Below are positions 1 through 9,169 of a stretch of 12,960 nucleotides of DNA, one piece after another. The notes beneath the pieces are model-generated. The model was not told the origin of the DNA and made no database searches. It saw only the letters and a program-made list of their open reading frames with translations. Positions within the stretch are counted from its first letter, which is position 1, and every line of letters starts with the position of its first letter. Location: positions 153,537 through 166,496 of the forward strand of contig NW_003129365.1 in NCBI RefSeq assembly GCF_000003605.2, read 5' to 3'. Made by a program: the position numbers and the translations under genes. The DNA comes from Saccoglossus kowalevskii. Its lineage: Eukaryota > Hemichordata > Enteropneusta > Harrimaniidae.

Positions 1-520
1 TAATTTTGATGAATATTTTTGTCGTTTTTGGTAAAAAGTGATGTTTTCTTCTTGTTAAAAACCACAATCATTTATGGTCAAAAATGATATTTTTGAATTC
101 TTGTTGAAAACAGCAAGTCCCATTGCATTGATACTATGCATATTGTTCATTTTCTAATGATATCTTCTGTTCTTTAATCAAAATGTGCATTGCTAACAGC
201 GGAGCTATCTCAGCCGAGAGGCTGCTTGTTCTGTTATCTTGCATGTTTTATGAAAGCAGCACTTTTTTTTTGCAATGAGACATTTGTTTTTATTGTAAAA
301 TATCTTAATTACTTTGAATAAAGCTGGAAATTATGTTCCTTAAAATAATTAAACAAATAAGGCACCAATGTTTTTGTAAGATATTTACATCTTCGTTAGA
401 CTGATTCCCCACTGTTGGTTCAACCCCAAAACTTGTTTGTATTTAAAATTAATTATGACAATGCATATTTATATTGAAACAAACTATGATAAAGGGAATT
501 ATATTATATAACAAAGGGCA
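1..520. other. AT-rich non-coding stretch with a possible poly(A) signal
   Basis: No open frame of note lies here. An AATAAA hexamer sits at 317-322 on the plus strand, so this could be the tail of a 3' UTR of a gene ending left of the window, but no upstream coding sequence is visible to support that. A short hairpin (CAGCC, GAGA loop, GGCTG) lies at 211-224. AATAAA is common by chance in sequence this AT-rich, so the UTR reading is weak. Confidence 0.25.
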
Positions 521-574
521 AGGTCACCAGAGTTCAACTATGTTTTGAAAATGTTGTATTTTGGACATGCTTTG

Positions 575-1177
575 TCGGTTGTCATTCAAACTTGGTACAT
601 AGATTATACATATTAGGATACATGTCCATGACGATTTATTTCGCAATTGGATCAAAGATGGTCGACTGGCAGGCATTTTTTTTTTTTTTTTTTTATGTGG
701 TATCTTGGACGTCACTTTTCATTCAAATTTGGCACATACATGTACTTTATACATGTTAGGATGCATGTCCATGACAATTTGTTTCAAAATATGGTCAAGG
801 ATGACCGATTGACAGCCATCTGACTTTTTGGCCTTACTACTATATTTCCACAATTTATGTACCATTTTCATTCGTATTTGGCACATACATCATACATATC
901 AGTGTGTTTCATAATCAGATCAAAGATGACCGAATAACGGCTGTTTTTATTTTTGGCCATATTACTACTACACGGAACACGTGTTTTGATGTAAATAAAC
1001 AATCTGTTGTATACGCCACTTAGAACTCAAGTTTCAAGGACACGCTCGTGACAACCTCTCCGCTTTAATATGATGAGCTCAAAGAGAACTTAATTTAACG
1101 GGGAATGACTTGTGTTCCAGCTATATTACTATAAACAAAACTTATATATCTTAAATTCGATAGCTAACAGGGACTGT
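575..1177 (+). repeat. dispersed repeat, copy A (three monomers plus conserved tail)
   Basis: Three diverged monomers begin near 583, 721 and 871. Each has the order CAAACTTGGTACATA, GATGCATGTCCATGACAATT, GATCAAAGATG, GACTGGCAGCCATTTT, with spacing of about 140-150 bp. The tail at 1113-1177 (TGTTCC, CTATATTACTATAAACAAAA, TAACAGGGACTGT) aligns closely by eye with 8150-8213, so copies A and B share the same downstream end. This marks one interspersed element with internal tandem structure rather than two unrelated arrays. No coding capacity is seen. The family was not recognised by name. Confidence 0.65.
676..694. repeat. poly-T tract (19 T)
   Basis: An uninterrupted run of T interrupts the first monomer of dispersed repeat copy A, just after GGCAGGCA. 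It is a simple mononucleotide expansion at the T-rich end of the GCAGCCATTTTT motif. Confidence 0.9.
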
Positions 1178-1261
1178 TCACTATCATTCAAAGATAATCC
1201 TATCTTACATTCTCCACACTGATTTGGAGATCCATTCAGTTTAACTCAAAAGTCGGGGTTA

Positions 1262-2360
1262 AACAATTTAGGTGCAAAGTATCAAACCCAGGTGCAAAAT
1301 CATTTCCATGTGTTTGAATGTTATCTAAAAATTCTCAAACCAAGGTGCAAAGTTATAAAAATGACTTTGTTGCAAAAGTTGGATGCCAAATCACTAACCC
1401 AGATGCAATATTGGAAAAATCACTTGCAAAGTAGCAAAAGTTAGGTGAAAAGTGTTAAGCCCAGGAGGTCGAAAATCAGGTGCAAAGTAAGGTAGAAATC
1501 TCAAACTCAACTGTAAAGTTTGAAATATCACTTGCAAAGTCTCAAACTTGGTACAAAGTTGTGAGAGTCAATTGCGAAGTTGAAAATCCATATGAGAGTA
1601 GAACTTATAAAGTTGTGAAAGTTAGGTGCAAAAGTTCAAACTTAGTTAAATTAGTTAAATCACTTGTAAAGTAATAAAATGTTTGGTGCAAAGTTGTTAA
1701 AATCCCAAACTATTTTGCACAGTCAAGGAAATCTCTTGTAAAATTACAAAATTTAGGTGCAAAGTCAAAACCAATCGGCTATAACAGTTTGGTGCAGACC
1801 CTAGTGCAAAGTTGAGAAAGTTAGGTTTTAGTTGCATAGCAAGATACACGGTTGGGAAATGTTCATGCAAAATTGCATGAATTGCAAAAGTCTCAACTCC
1901 GACACAAAGTTGTGAAAATCATTTGAGATATTGCAGAAATTAAGTGCAGGAATACATTCACAGTTGGAAAATTAGGTGAAAGTTGCAAAAATAAGAATCA
2001 TACTCAAAATTGCGAAAGTTATATGATAATTAAGTGTCAAACCAAGGAGTTTATTTAGAAAATCACAAGTTTCTCTAATCAAGGTACAAAGTAAGGAAAA
2101 ACACTCACAAAGTTGCAAAAGTTTGGTGCAAAGTCTCAAACCCAAGAGAAAAGTTGGAAATATCACTTATGAAGTTTCAAAAGTCAGATGAAAAGTCTCA
2201 CCACCAGAGGCTTATATGGAAACATCACTTACAAATGTTTTGAAATATCGTGCAAAGTCTCAAACCCTTTAGCAAAGTTGGGAAATCAATTTCAAAGTTG
2301 TATAAGTTAGATGCAAAGTTTCAAACCCAAGTGCAAAGTTTGGAAATTTAATTGCAAGGT
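1262..2360. repeat. degenerate tandem array, ~20 bp unit in ~60 bp rhythm
   Basis: About 1.1 kb is made of variants of a unit centred on TGCAAAGT. Three flavours recur in order: one leading into CTCAAACCCA, one into TGGAAAATCAC, and one into TGCAAAAGTTAG. This gives a ~20 bp basic period inside a ~60 bp higher-order period. Clear blocks lie at 1400-1450, 1520-1570, 2105-2160 and 2290-2350. Copies are heavily mutated, with frequent small indels, so the array looks old and no longer homogenised. Short open frames within it are products of the repeat and not genes. The family is not recognised. Confidence 0.8.
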
Positions 2361-2602
2361 TGCTAGTGTCCGGAACAAAGAGGCTTGCATTGTACAAAAA
2401 ATTGCGATTACTGTAACCCTCCCTTCAACACTAATGACCAAACACCGACCTACCCCCTGTACTTTCCGTTCAGTCCCTAAAGTATTTATATTATTACATA
2501 TGCTTGACTGCAAATATACGCGAATGTGGTAAAATAATCCCTTTTAAAGTTGTGTTTACTTGGCATTTGTTACTAGTATATACAATAAAAACAAAATGAT
2601 GT

Positions 2603-2613
2603 CTTATATATAA
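2603..2613 (+). promoter_or_regulatory. candidate TATA element upstream of exon 1
   Basis: TTATATATAA lies just upstream of a locally CpG-richer stretch (ACGCGTTG, GGGCGCTG, GGCGTCG, ACGCACGC) that ends in a strong splice donor at 2812. The arrangement suits a promoter and first exon on the plus strand. TATA-like strings are frequent in this AT-rich sequence, so the assignment rests on context only. Confidence 0.25.
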
Positions 2614-2639
2614 CGCGTTGAACTGCGTTGCTATGCATT

Positions 2640-2811
2640 GAAATTGTTATATGATGAGGGCGCTGTCACCAAGCACGAGCTGACATGAGTTGACCTTGAC
2701 TGTAACCTTGCTTCACAAGCGAAAGTGTAAATTTGGACCAAATGGCGTCGATTTAAAAGAAAACGGATATAAACGGTCGATGTACGCACGCAAGAGATCA
2801 CATATATTCAG
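2640..2811 (+). other. candidate non-coding first exon (5' UTR) with strong splice donor
   Basis: The right edge is a near-ideal donor, TTCAG|GTGAGTACA, with the exon ending at 2811. The left edge is unknown; a start near 2640 is inferred from the TATA-like element. The exon holds only short open frames, including an ATG at 2661-2820 scale context that stops after ATGGCGTCGATTTAA, and an ATG at 2780 that stays open to the donor. If spliced to the acceptor at 8458, that last frame stops at the first complete codon of the next exon (TAA at 8459-8461), as expected of 5' UTR. Only the donor is directly visible; the exon itself and its link to the 8458 exon are inference. Confidence 0.35.
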
Positions 2812-2815
2812 GTGA

Positions 2816-3362
2816 GTACACCTACGTCATTTTGGTACACCTTGCGTGCTTTCAAGATTTTCAAAAAAATAGCGTAAACTTCAAATACAGAAGTGTGTAT
2901 GTGCCCATACACTGTGTGTACTGAGGATGGTTTTGTAATAATTATGTGAAACAAGTAAACGCCAATCTTGAGACAGTTCTAGTGAAACACGCTTTTTAAA
3001 ATAGTCATTGCTTCTTAAACCTTTTCACCACCAGTTCCTTCTTCTCACCACAAATTAGTCGTCAGGAAGCCAAGACCTTGAAAATATGGTAACCTTACCT
3101 GAGATGACCCACTTTTTAAAACCACTTTTCTGTGTATGGTTTGGAGGTTTAAAATTGCTTGTTGACAATTTCAACTCTCTTGCACAGAACCCATGTTTAT
3201 ATGTACCCACTGCTTGTCTTATGAATTTAACTTTATTGACTTCAATTCTTTACATTAGATATGCAACACACCTAATCGTGTTCATCATTGACATTCATGT
3301 AATAACAGAATGTCACTTTGTGACGTTATATTTAAATTTGCATAAATTTGCATTATATTAGT
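2816..3362. other. no gene seen
   Basis: An AT-rich stretch with no tandem structure and no recognisable coding region. A 91-codon plus-strand open frame at 3086-3361 was judged accidental: its translation matches nothing I recognise, and it ends at the MITE edge. Confidence 0.5.
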
Positions 3363-3575
3363 TACTGTAAATGCATTAATTATTCACTGGGTTTTAATTT
3401 CCCTATATTTGCTGGTAAGTAAAATCCACTAAATTAAATCTATGTGAACATGTAAAATAACAATAAAACTCATTGTTTCCTTGACAAATTCATAAAATTG
3501 AAACACAGTAAATATGCTCAAAACATCAAAATACGGTGAAATTAAATGTCAGTGAAAATAAATGGTTTTACAGTA
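3363..3575. mobile_element. MITE-like element 1 (TACTGTAAA termini)
   Basis: The left end (TACTGTAAATGCATTAATTA, then TTCACTGGG and TTTAATTTCCC) aligns with the reverse complement of the right end (TACTGTAAAACCATTTATTT, then TCACTGACA and TTTAATTTCACC). These form imperfect terminal inverted repeats of about 40 bp around a ~210 bp element with no coding capacity. Both ends begin with TA, which fits the TA target duplication of Tc1/mariner-type elements, though the TA could equally belong to the repeat. It is a non-autonomous DNA element; the autonomous partner is not visible. Confidence 0.6.
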
Positions 3576-3589
3576 TATTGATAATATAT

Positions 3590-3774
3590 TACTGTAAAAT
3601 GCGTTATTTTTGTTGAAGGAATAATTCAGTGAAAATAAAATCCAGTAAATATATCCTTTTTCTATATTTTACATTCACTTTCCAAAAATCAGGGAAAATA
3701 AATTCCATACAAAACACCCAACAGGTCTTTTCAACAAAAAAATAATTCCAGCTAAAATAAAATATTTTACAGTA
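3590..3774. mobile_element. MITE-like element 2 (TACTGTAAAAT termini)
   Basis: It lies only 14 bp from element 1. Its left end TACTGTAAAATGCGTTATTT is mirrored at the right by AAAATATTTTACAGTA, giving a shorter terminal inverted repeat that is perfect for about 11 bp and then decays. Both ends again start with TA. The termini resemble element 1, so the two are probably members of one family inserted side by side, or one element with duplicated ends. Confidence 0.5.
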
Positions 3775-3870
3775 CTGTTAATATGATTTCCGATAGTTTA
3801 CTTCAAGGTTTATACCAAGGTGTACGTAGCTTCTATTTATTTTCCTACATAATGCAATTATGTCTAATTT

Positions 3871-4885
3871 TTAATTATATACATGGTTCATGTGTGATTC
3901 ATCATGAGAATCGCATTCTTGAATCCATCCAAATTTGCTAGGGTCTCCAGTGCACTTGCAAGTCACTATGCAAGGCAGTGACTTTCTTGCACAGGTACAC
4001 TGCAGTATGGTGGAATTACTAGTTCTGGTGACCTTGGTGACCTTGACATCATCACTGCAGTTAATTTTTCATTCACAACCTTACAACCGAATTCAGTTGT
4101 TGGGGGAAGATGCAGATCACACAAATGAGCTCTTCTGTAGATCACCAGCTGATACAAAGCACACAACAAGTGCAGTTTAAAAACATCTTCGGTAGAAGGT
4201 AAAGATCGGAGATCTGCTTTACTTGATGCAAAGATGTGTTGTCAAAGATTATCAAGTAAATCAAAGCTGTTATGACCATAGAGTGAGACAAAAAACTTGC
4301 ATGCTTCATCAAAAATATTATCACCTACACCATTGTAGTACACCATTGTTTCCATATGAACTAAGTACTTTGAGTTCCCTAATCATGATTAGGTAACCTT
4401 TGCAGCTTTCTTCTTCCCTTGTCTAAATGGATAGCTGACTGTGTTACACCAACTCAAGACACAGAGAGCAATATCTCCATCACGTCTGATGATTCCTTTT
4501 GATATTGCTTACATAATGCTCTGATCAAGTCATGAAGTGGCATCCATGTATCCATCTTATTGACCCACACTTCGACAAGACCATGGCCAGTAGCCAGCAG
4601 ATGCATGCACAAGACTATCACATCAGTATCTGTTGCATTGACAATAGCTCGCTGGCAGCCAAAGACACTTGAACAGTATTTCATATGTGCAATGATGCGA
4701 GTGTCAGCTTCTTCATGCTCAGTGTACGAAAGCTCTGCAAGATTGACCACTGATGCACTCGTCAGCTTTATGGCTTTACTGTTGTCTGCAAATGTACCAC
4801 CTAGTACAAGTGTGATGTGCTCTGGGAGTTGCGAGTGATTTTCTAACCATTTACATGTACGCTGAACTAGTAGAACTAGTAACTT
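3871..4885 (-). pseudogene. broken copy of the EADTRI / GCDTVS-GKGK invertebrate ORF family
   Basis: Read on the minus strand, four collinear blocks appear. Block 1 (4885-4454) contains LVLGGTFADNSKA, the motif EHEEADTRIIAHMKYC and NATDTDVIVLCMH, whose acidic residues suggest a nuclease-like fold (inference). Block 2 (4453-4389), in another frame, has CNTVSYPF and QGKKKAAKV, matching the GCDTVSxFxGKGK signature. Block 3 (same frame, to about 3995) has IFDEACKFFVSLYG, LPSTEDVFKLH, ALYQLVIYRRA and LPPTTEFG. Block 4 (another frame shift, to the stop at 3871) is a Cys-rich tail, CTCARKSLPC and TCKCTG. I recall this motif order from multi-copy uncharacterised proteins of cnidarians, molluscs and other invertebrates; their biochemical role is not known to me. 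Two frameshifts (near 4454 and 4000) and in-frame stops at 4389-4391, 4383-4385 and 4242-4244 show it is dead. The N-terminal half of the family is not found here. It probably lies in an intron, antisense to the host gene. Confidence 0.75.
4029..4043 (-). repeat. AGGTCA direct repeat spaced by 3 (9 bp duplication inside the pseudogene)
   Basis: On the minus strand the sequence reads AGGTCA CCA AGGTCA, a 9 bp tandem duplication that adds an SPRSP-type doubling in block 3 of the pseudogene. By form it matches a DR3 nuclear-receptor site, but the parsimonious reading is a slippage duplication in dead coding sequence. Confidence 0.5.
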
Positions 4886-5832
4886 CTAGAAATCGTAAAT
4901 ACTTGTATTTAACTACAATCAAGTATCTGTTACTAGGGAAAACCATACCACTTTAGGCAATTGTGTTGGTTTGAATTGCTCTCTGACTTTAAGGTAGTGA
5001 GGGGGGAAAGATGACTAATAGTTTCATTGTGATTACGGTAAAACTTCTCCGTTCGTTAATAAGCATGCAGCTATGACAATGTATATGTGTTCAGAAAGCT
5101 AAGATACAGAAGAATATGATCGTGTATTTTTCATGTTAATATTGAATGAATGACCAGCATATGCCTCTAATTGTTTTGTCACGCACCTTATGATAATGAA
5201 CAAGACGTCATTGTCACCCTGTATATCTTGAACATTAAAACTAAATCCTGATCTCCCATCTTTCAAATCGTGCAAACATTTTTGTGATTGTTGACAATTG
5301 AATATTCTAATGCATTCAGTCAAGTCAAGCAAGTGATCAAATCTTGAATAATTCTCATCAATTCGCATGAGATGATGCACTGAGGCCACCATTAGAAAGT
5401 AATAGCTTTCAACTCATTGACCTACAATAAGGGGCATCTGATACACCATGAACTACATTACAGATTTGATTTGCCTGAATCAGTCTGAGCAATGTTGAGG
5501 CAGAATCAGTTGTTATGTTAATTGTTCAGGTAAAAGAAACAAATAGTGACACCTTATTACATGAGTGTAGTGTTTTTTTTAACCATCTCCACACCAATAC
5601 CATGTGTAAAAGCATACTCTATGACCACTCCATGACACCCAGATACAGAATGATAGTTTGCAAGTTACTACAATAATAAATATTTTAAAAAGGTTGATTC
5701 AAACAATCAAATGATATTGTACTATCACTCCAATAGGTCATCATCTCATTGGTATGGAACTGTTTTTTATCGTTACCTGAACAATGCCATGTCAAAAGCA
5801 TTTCTGGGCAACTGAAATTTCAAGCCAAAATT
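4886..5832. other. intergenic or intronic stretch between pseudogene and minisatellite
   Basis: Apart from the 97-codon frame at 5099-5392, nothing is seen here beyond local AT-rich sequence. The minus-strand context just before the pseudogene (TTTCTAG|AAG at 4886) resembles a splice acceptor, so the pseudogene may derive from a spliced parent exon; this is speculative. Confidence 0.4.
5099..5392 (-). other. unrecognised minus-strand open frame, 97 codons
   Basis: This open frame lies upstream of the pseudogene on the same strand. Its translation has ordinary composition (HHLMRIDENYSRFDHLLDLT, later GFSFNVQDIQGDNDVLFIII) and looks more protein-like than most chance frames here. A donor-like ATAAG|GTGCGTGAC lies inside it near 5190. 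It could be another decayed exon of the pseudogene's parent or an unrelated fragment. I recognise no domain, and it does not match what I remember of the N-terminal half of the EADTRI family. Confidence 0.2.
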
Positions 5833-6885
5833 GATTTAGGAATCTAACGGGGACACATCACTGATTTAGGAATTTAGCGGGAACACATCACTGATTTAGG
5901 AGTCTAGCGGGGACACATCACTGATTTAGGAATCTAGCGAGACACATCACTGATTTAGAAATCTAGTGAGGACACATCACTGATTTAGGAATCTAGCGAG
6001 ACACATCACTGATTTAGGAATCTAGCGAGACACATCACTGATTTAGGAATCTAGAAAGACTCACTGATTTAGGAATGTAGTGGGGACACGTCACTGATTT
6101 AGGAATCTAGTGAGACACATCACTGATTTAGGAATCTAGCGAGATACACCACTGTTTTATGAATCTAGCGGGGACACATCACTTATTTAGGAATCTAGCA
6201 AGACATATCACTGATTTACGAATCTAGCGAGACATATCATTGGTTTAGGAATCTAGCAGGACACATTACTAATTTTGGAATCTAGCGGGGACACATTACT
6301 GATTTAGGAATCTAGCGGGGACACATCACTGATTTATGAATCTAGCGGGACACATCACTGATTTAGGAATCTAGCGTGAACACATCACTGATTTAGAAGT
6401 CTAGCGGGGACGCATCACTGATTTAGAAATCTTGCGAGACACATCACTGATTTAGGAATCTAGCGGGACACATCACTGATTTAGGAATCTAGCGGGACAC
6501 ATCACTGATTTAGGAATCTAGTGGGACACATCAGTGATTTAGGAATCTAGTGGGACACATCACTGATTTAGGAATCTAGTGGGGACACATCACTGATTTA
6601 GGAATTTAGCATGACACATCACTGATTTAGGAATTTAGCGGGAACACATCACTGATTTAGGAGTCTAGCGGGGACACATCACTGATTTAGGAATCTAGCG
6701 AGACATATCACTGATTTATGAATCTAGCGGGACACATTACTGATTTCGGAATCTAGTGGGGACACGTCACTGATTTAGGAATCTAGCAGGACACATCACT
6801 GATTTAGGAATCTAGCGGGGACACATCACTGATTTAGGAATCTAGCGGGGACACATCACTGATTTAGGAATCTAGCGGGGACACA
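5833..6885. repeat. minisatellite, 36 copies of a 29/30 bp unit
   Basis: The unit reads GATTTAGGAATCTAGC followed by GGGGACACATCACT. I count 36 consecutive copies by hand; most are 29 or 30 bp, the difference lying in the G run, and one short copy near 6040-6065 has lost a few bases. Typical copies differ from consensus by only 0-3 positions, so the array is much younger or better homogenised than the one at 1262-2360. The last three copies are near-identical. Each unit contains TAG triplets, and the 29/30 bp mixture scrambles frame, so it is not coding. A flanking short exact repeat is not seen. Confidence 0.97.
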
Positions 6886-7710
6886 TTTGTGTAGAAGGGG
6901 AAGAGATATACTGACTCAAAAATAATATATGCCTATCTGTATTTTCAATAGTAGGAATGTTTGTTGGGACAGACATAACATGGCATTAACAGTATATATA
7001 CTTATAATTTTGCAATTGTATGTAATTAGGGTCTAGAGCCAAGATGCAATGGTGCCTGCTTAAAACAATTTAAGAATGTCATTTTATATGTGACTGTTGT
7101 CACATACATAATTTTTTGCTGAATTCATATTAAGATATATTAGTAAAGCAGTATGCTCAAGATAAAATATATCACAATGAAGGTACTCCCTAGTTTACTT
7201 ATAAACAGACTCTTTATTCGTCTCCATTCAGGTGCATTTCTGCACTTCCAGATCCATGTATTTGGTATATAGTCCATGGACTTCATGATATTTATTGCCA
7301 ATTCACAACACTCATGCCAATATAAATGACCAAACAAATAAATGGAGACTTTTTAACAGTGATGTGCTGCAACTTTTGTTGACAACAAAAATTTACAGTG
7401 TGCTGGAAACTGAACTTGCATCTTGTTACAGAGTCAAGCTCAGTGCTGTGAGTATAGTTGCCACTATTCTATTATGTTGACAAGGAAGACAGAAATAGTA
7501 AGATGTGGGTTTGTGAAATTCAGGGGCTTATCACAGTCTTCTAGTGGAGCTGAAAATGCTTGATATTTCTAGTTATTGAAATGTTACATATAATGATGCA
7601 AATATGAGAAATGCCATATCCTCTGGTGAAAGGCGTCTGGTTTCTTTTTGCTATCTTGCTACTGGTACTATTGTATTAAAATTCAATAAGAATTAAATGC
7701 AGTCCCAAAA
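6886..7710. other. no gene seen
   Basis: AT-rich sequence without tandem structure. Two short open frames of 61-65 codons near 7140-7480 overlap on opposite strands and have no recognisable motif, so they are taken as chance. Confidence 0.5.
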
Positions 7711-8213
7711 CAGGATTTTTGTTTAAACTTGGTACATACATTACATTATGGGATCTTGATGCATGTCATTTTGTTTTTCAGATAAGATTGAAAATGGCTG
7801 ACTGGCAGCCATTTTGTTCTAATGAATGCAGTTCTAATGCCATATCTCTGCCATGCTTTTATATATTCATTATACATCATGACATAGATATATTGCTTTG
7901 ACTATCTGATTCAAAATGGCCAAATGGCAGCCATTTTTGTGCTAAAAAATCAAGCATTTCTGGCATTCCAGAACTGGATCTTGGCGTTTATGGATGGATT
8001 TTGTTCAAACTTGGTACATACATTAGAGATTATGGGTTCCTGATGCATGTCATTTTATTTTTCAGATCAAGATGTCAATCATTTTAATGTTATTAAAAAA
8101 TCATCATAATCAAGCATCATCTTTTGGATCCATATCTCTGACATGTTTATGTTCCAACTATATTACTATAAACAAAACTATAAATATTAAATTTGATATC
8201 TAACAGGGACTGT
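7711..8213 (+). repeat. dispersed repeat, copy B
   Basis: Monomers begin near 7720 and 8003 with CAAACTTGGTACATACATTA or its variant; a truncated one in between ends at about 7940. They share GATGCATGTCATTTTGTTTT, CAGATCAAGATG and GGCAGCCATTTTTG with copy A. The tail 8150-8213 matches 1113-1177. Two hairpins are evident: a perfect 10 bp stem at 7791-7815 (AAAATGGCTG, loop ACTGG, CAGCCATTTT) and an 8 bp stem near 7914-7936. It lies in the proposed intron just upstream of the coding exon. Confidence 0.7.
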
Positions 8214-8457
8214 GCCATGCATGGTTTGTTCATTAAATGAATAAATTTGAATAAATGTTGTTATTGTACCATACATTGTAACTATGACTGATAAAATGAA
8301 TATGTAAATGATGATCAATAGCTGTGTTGTAAACATACAACCAGAAAGACCATAGTTACTGAGTTTATCTTTGCTTTCAGGTAGTATATGTGACATACAT
8401 GTTACACTCATATAGGCGGTATACATGTATAATAAATTCTACATTTTTTTTTTCCAG
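8214..8457 (+). promoter_or_regulatory. intron end with polypyrimidine tract and acceptor
   Basis: The stretch ends in a run of eleven or more T, then CCAG at 8454-8457, a strong 3' splice site immediately before the coding exon. Nothing else is recognised in it. Confidence 0.7.
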
Positions 8458-9169
8458 ATAACAACCAGTGAGGTGAAATGGAAGACATCAGCAGTGATAC
8501 AGGTGATGATATGAATAATTTAGAAACTGATGTAAAATATAGTATGAACAAAGATGATGAAATTAAAAACACCAGTGATGATGGAAATGGTAATGCTGTA
8601 GTGGATGACAAATCAGTAATTGGTAATGATGATGCAAAAATGATCAGTGATGTACTGAAAGACACTAGTGATGATGACAATCATGGCAAAACAGATGACC
8701 GATCAGTATATATTACTGATGCTGAAGGAATCATCAGTGATAATGATCGAGATAATGAAAAATTGTTGAATACCAAAGTTGATGGTTGTGATGATAAGAT
8801 CAAGTCAGCAGTGGATAAAGAAAAGAGAAATGATGTGATGGAAAAGTCTCTTGATGCGAGTCACTCTGATTTCTCACCAATACATTTATCCAGTGGTAGT
8901 GTGGATCGTGTTGACTCTTTGAATGAAAGTTGTGTTCTAATTGATGAAAATAAAGAGAAGTTATCTCCATCACGAGGAGAAACTGTAGATGATGTGAAAG
9001 TGGGATTTTTACCAACTCAAAATGAACCAAGAACTATCAGTGATGAACAAGAAGAATTTACTGAAATTGTTCTTGATGATAAGGGTAGTGAAGATGAAGC
9101 AAGAAAGATAAGAAAGGGAAAATACACACAGTCAATGAAACTATTGATACCAATACGAGCAAAGAAAAT
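8458..9169 (+). CDS. start-codon exon of an acidic Asp/Ser-rich protein, unknown function (partial)
   Basis: The exon is bounded by TTTTTCCAG at its left and AAAAT|GTGAGT at its right. The start is ATG 8478 (GTGAAATGG, a fair Kozak context); an in-frame TGA at 8469-8471 excludes a longer N-terminus. It encodes 230 codons and stops in phase 2, so the protein continues in an exon outside the window. Residues 1-110 are dominated by D, S, N and K with recurring TSDD, ISDND and VDDK strings that fit casein kinase 2 sites. Residues ~115-205 are still acidic (DEQEEFTEIV). The last ~25 are basic (ARKIRKGKYTQ, IPIRAKK), a possible nuclear localisation signal. No folded domain, signal peptide or membrane segment is visible, so this is likely the disordered N-terminus of a larger, probably nuclear, protein. 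The opposite-strand frames over it are shadows. If the donor is not used, translation ends at TGA 9171-9173. Confidence 0.8.

Noticed and set aside
211-224. CAGCC-GAGA-GGCTG hairpin as a structured RNA
   Set aside because: The stem is only 5 bp and isolated, with no matching context for a known RNA element such as the histone 3' stem-loop.
1480-2532. Four short open frames in the GCAAAGT array
   Set aside because: Their Lys/Val/Ser/Cys-rich translations merely mirror the repeat unit; indels between units break any frame.
3086-3361. 91-codon plus-strand open frame
   Set aside because: Leu/Ile/Thr-rich translation typical of AT-rich DNA, no motif, and it ends at a MITE edge without splice or UTR signals.
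4560-4838. 92-codon plus-strand open frame
   Set aside because: It is the shadow of the minus-strand pseudogene block that carries EADTRI and TDTDV.
5833-6885. Regular repeats considered as a CRISPR array
   Set aside because: Units follow head to tail with no unique spacers, and the surroundings are eukaryotic.
5833-6885. CTGAT...TTTAG in every minisatellite unit as a series of decoy branch points and acceptors
   Set aside because: The putative branch point is only about 5 bases from the AG and no pyrimidine tract is present, so it would not work as a splice acceptor.
8408-9030. Two minus-strand open frames (76 and 90 codons)
   Set aside because: They are antisense shadows of the acidic exon; their Ser/Leu/His-rich content is the complement of Asp-rich codons.
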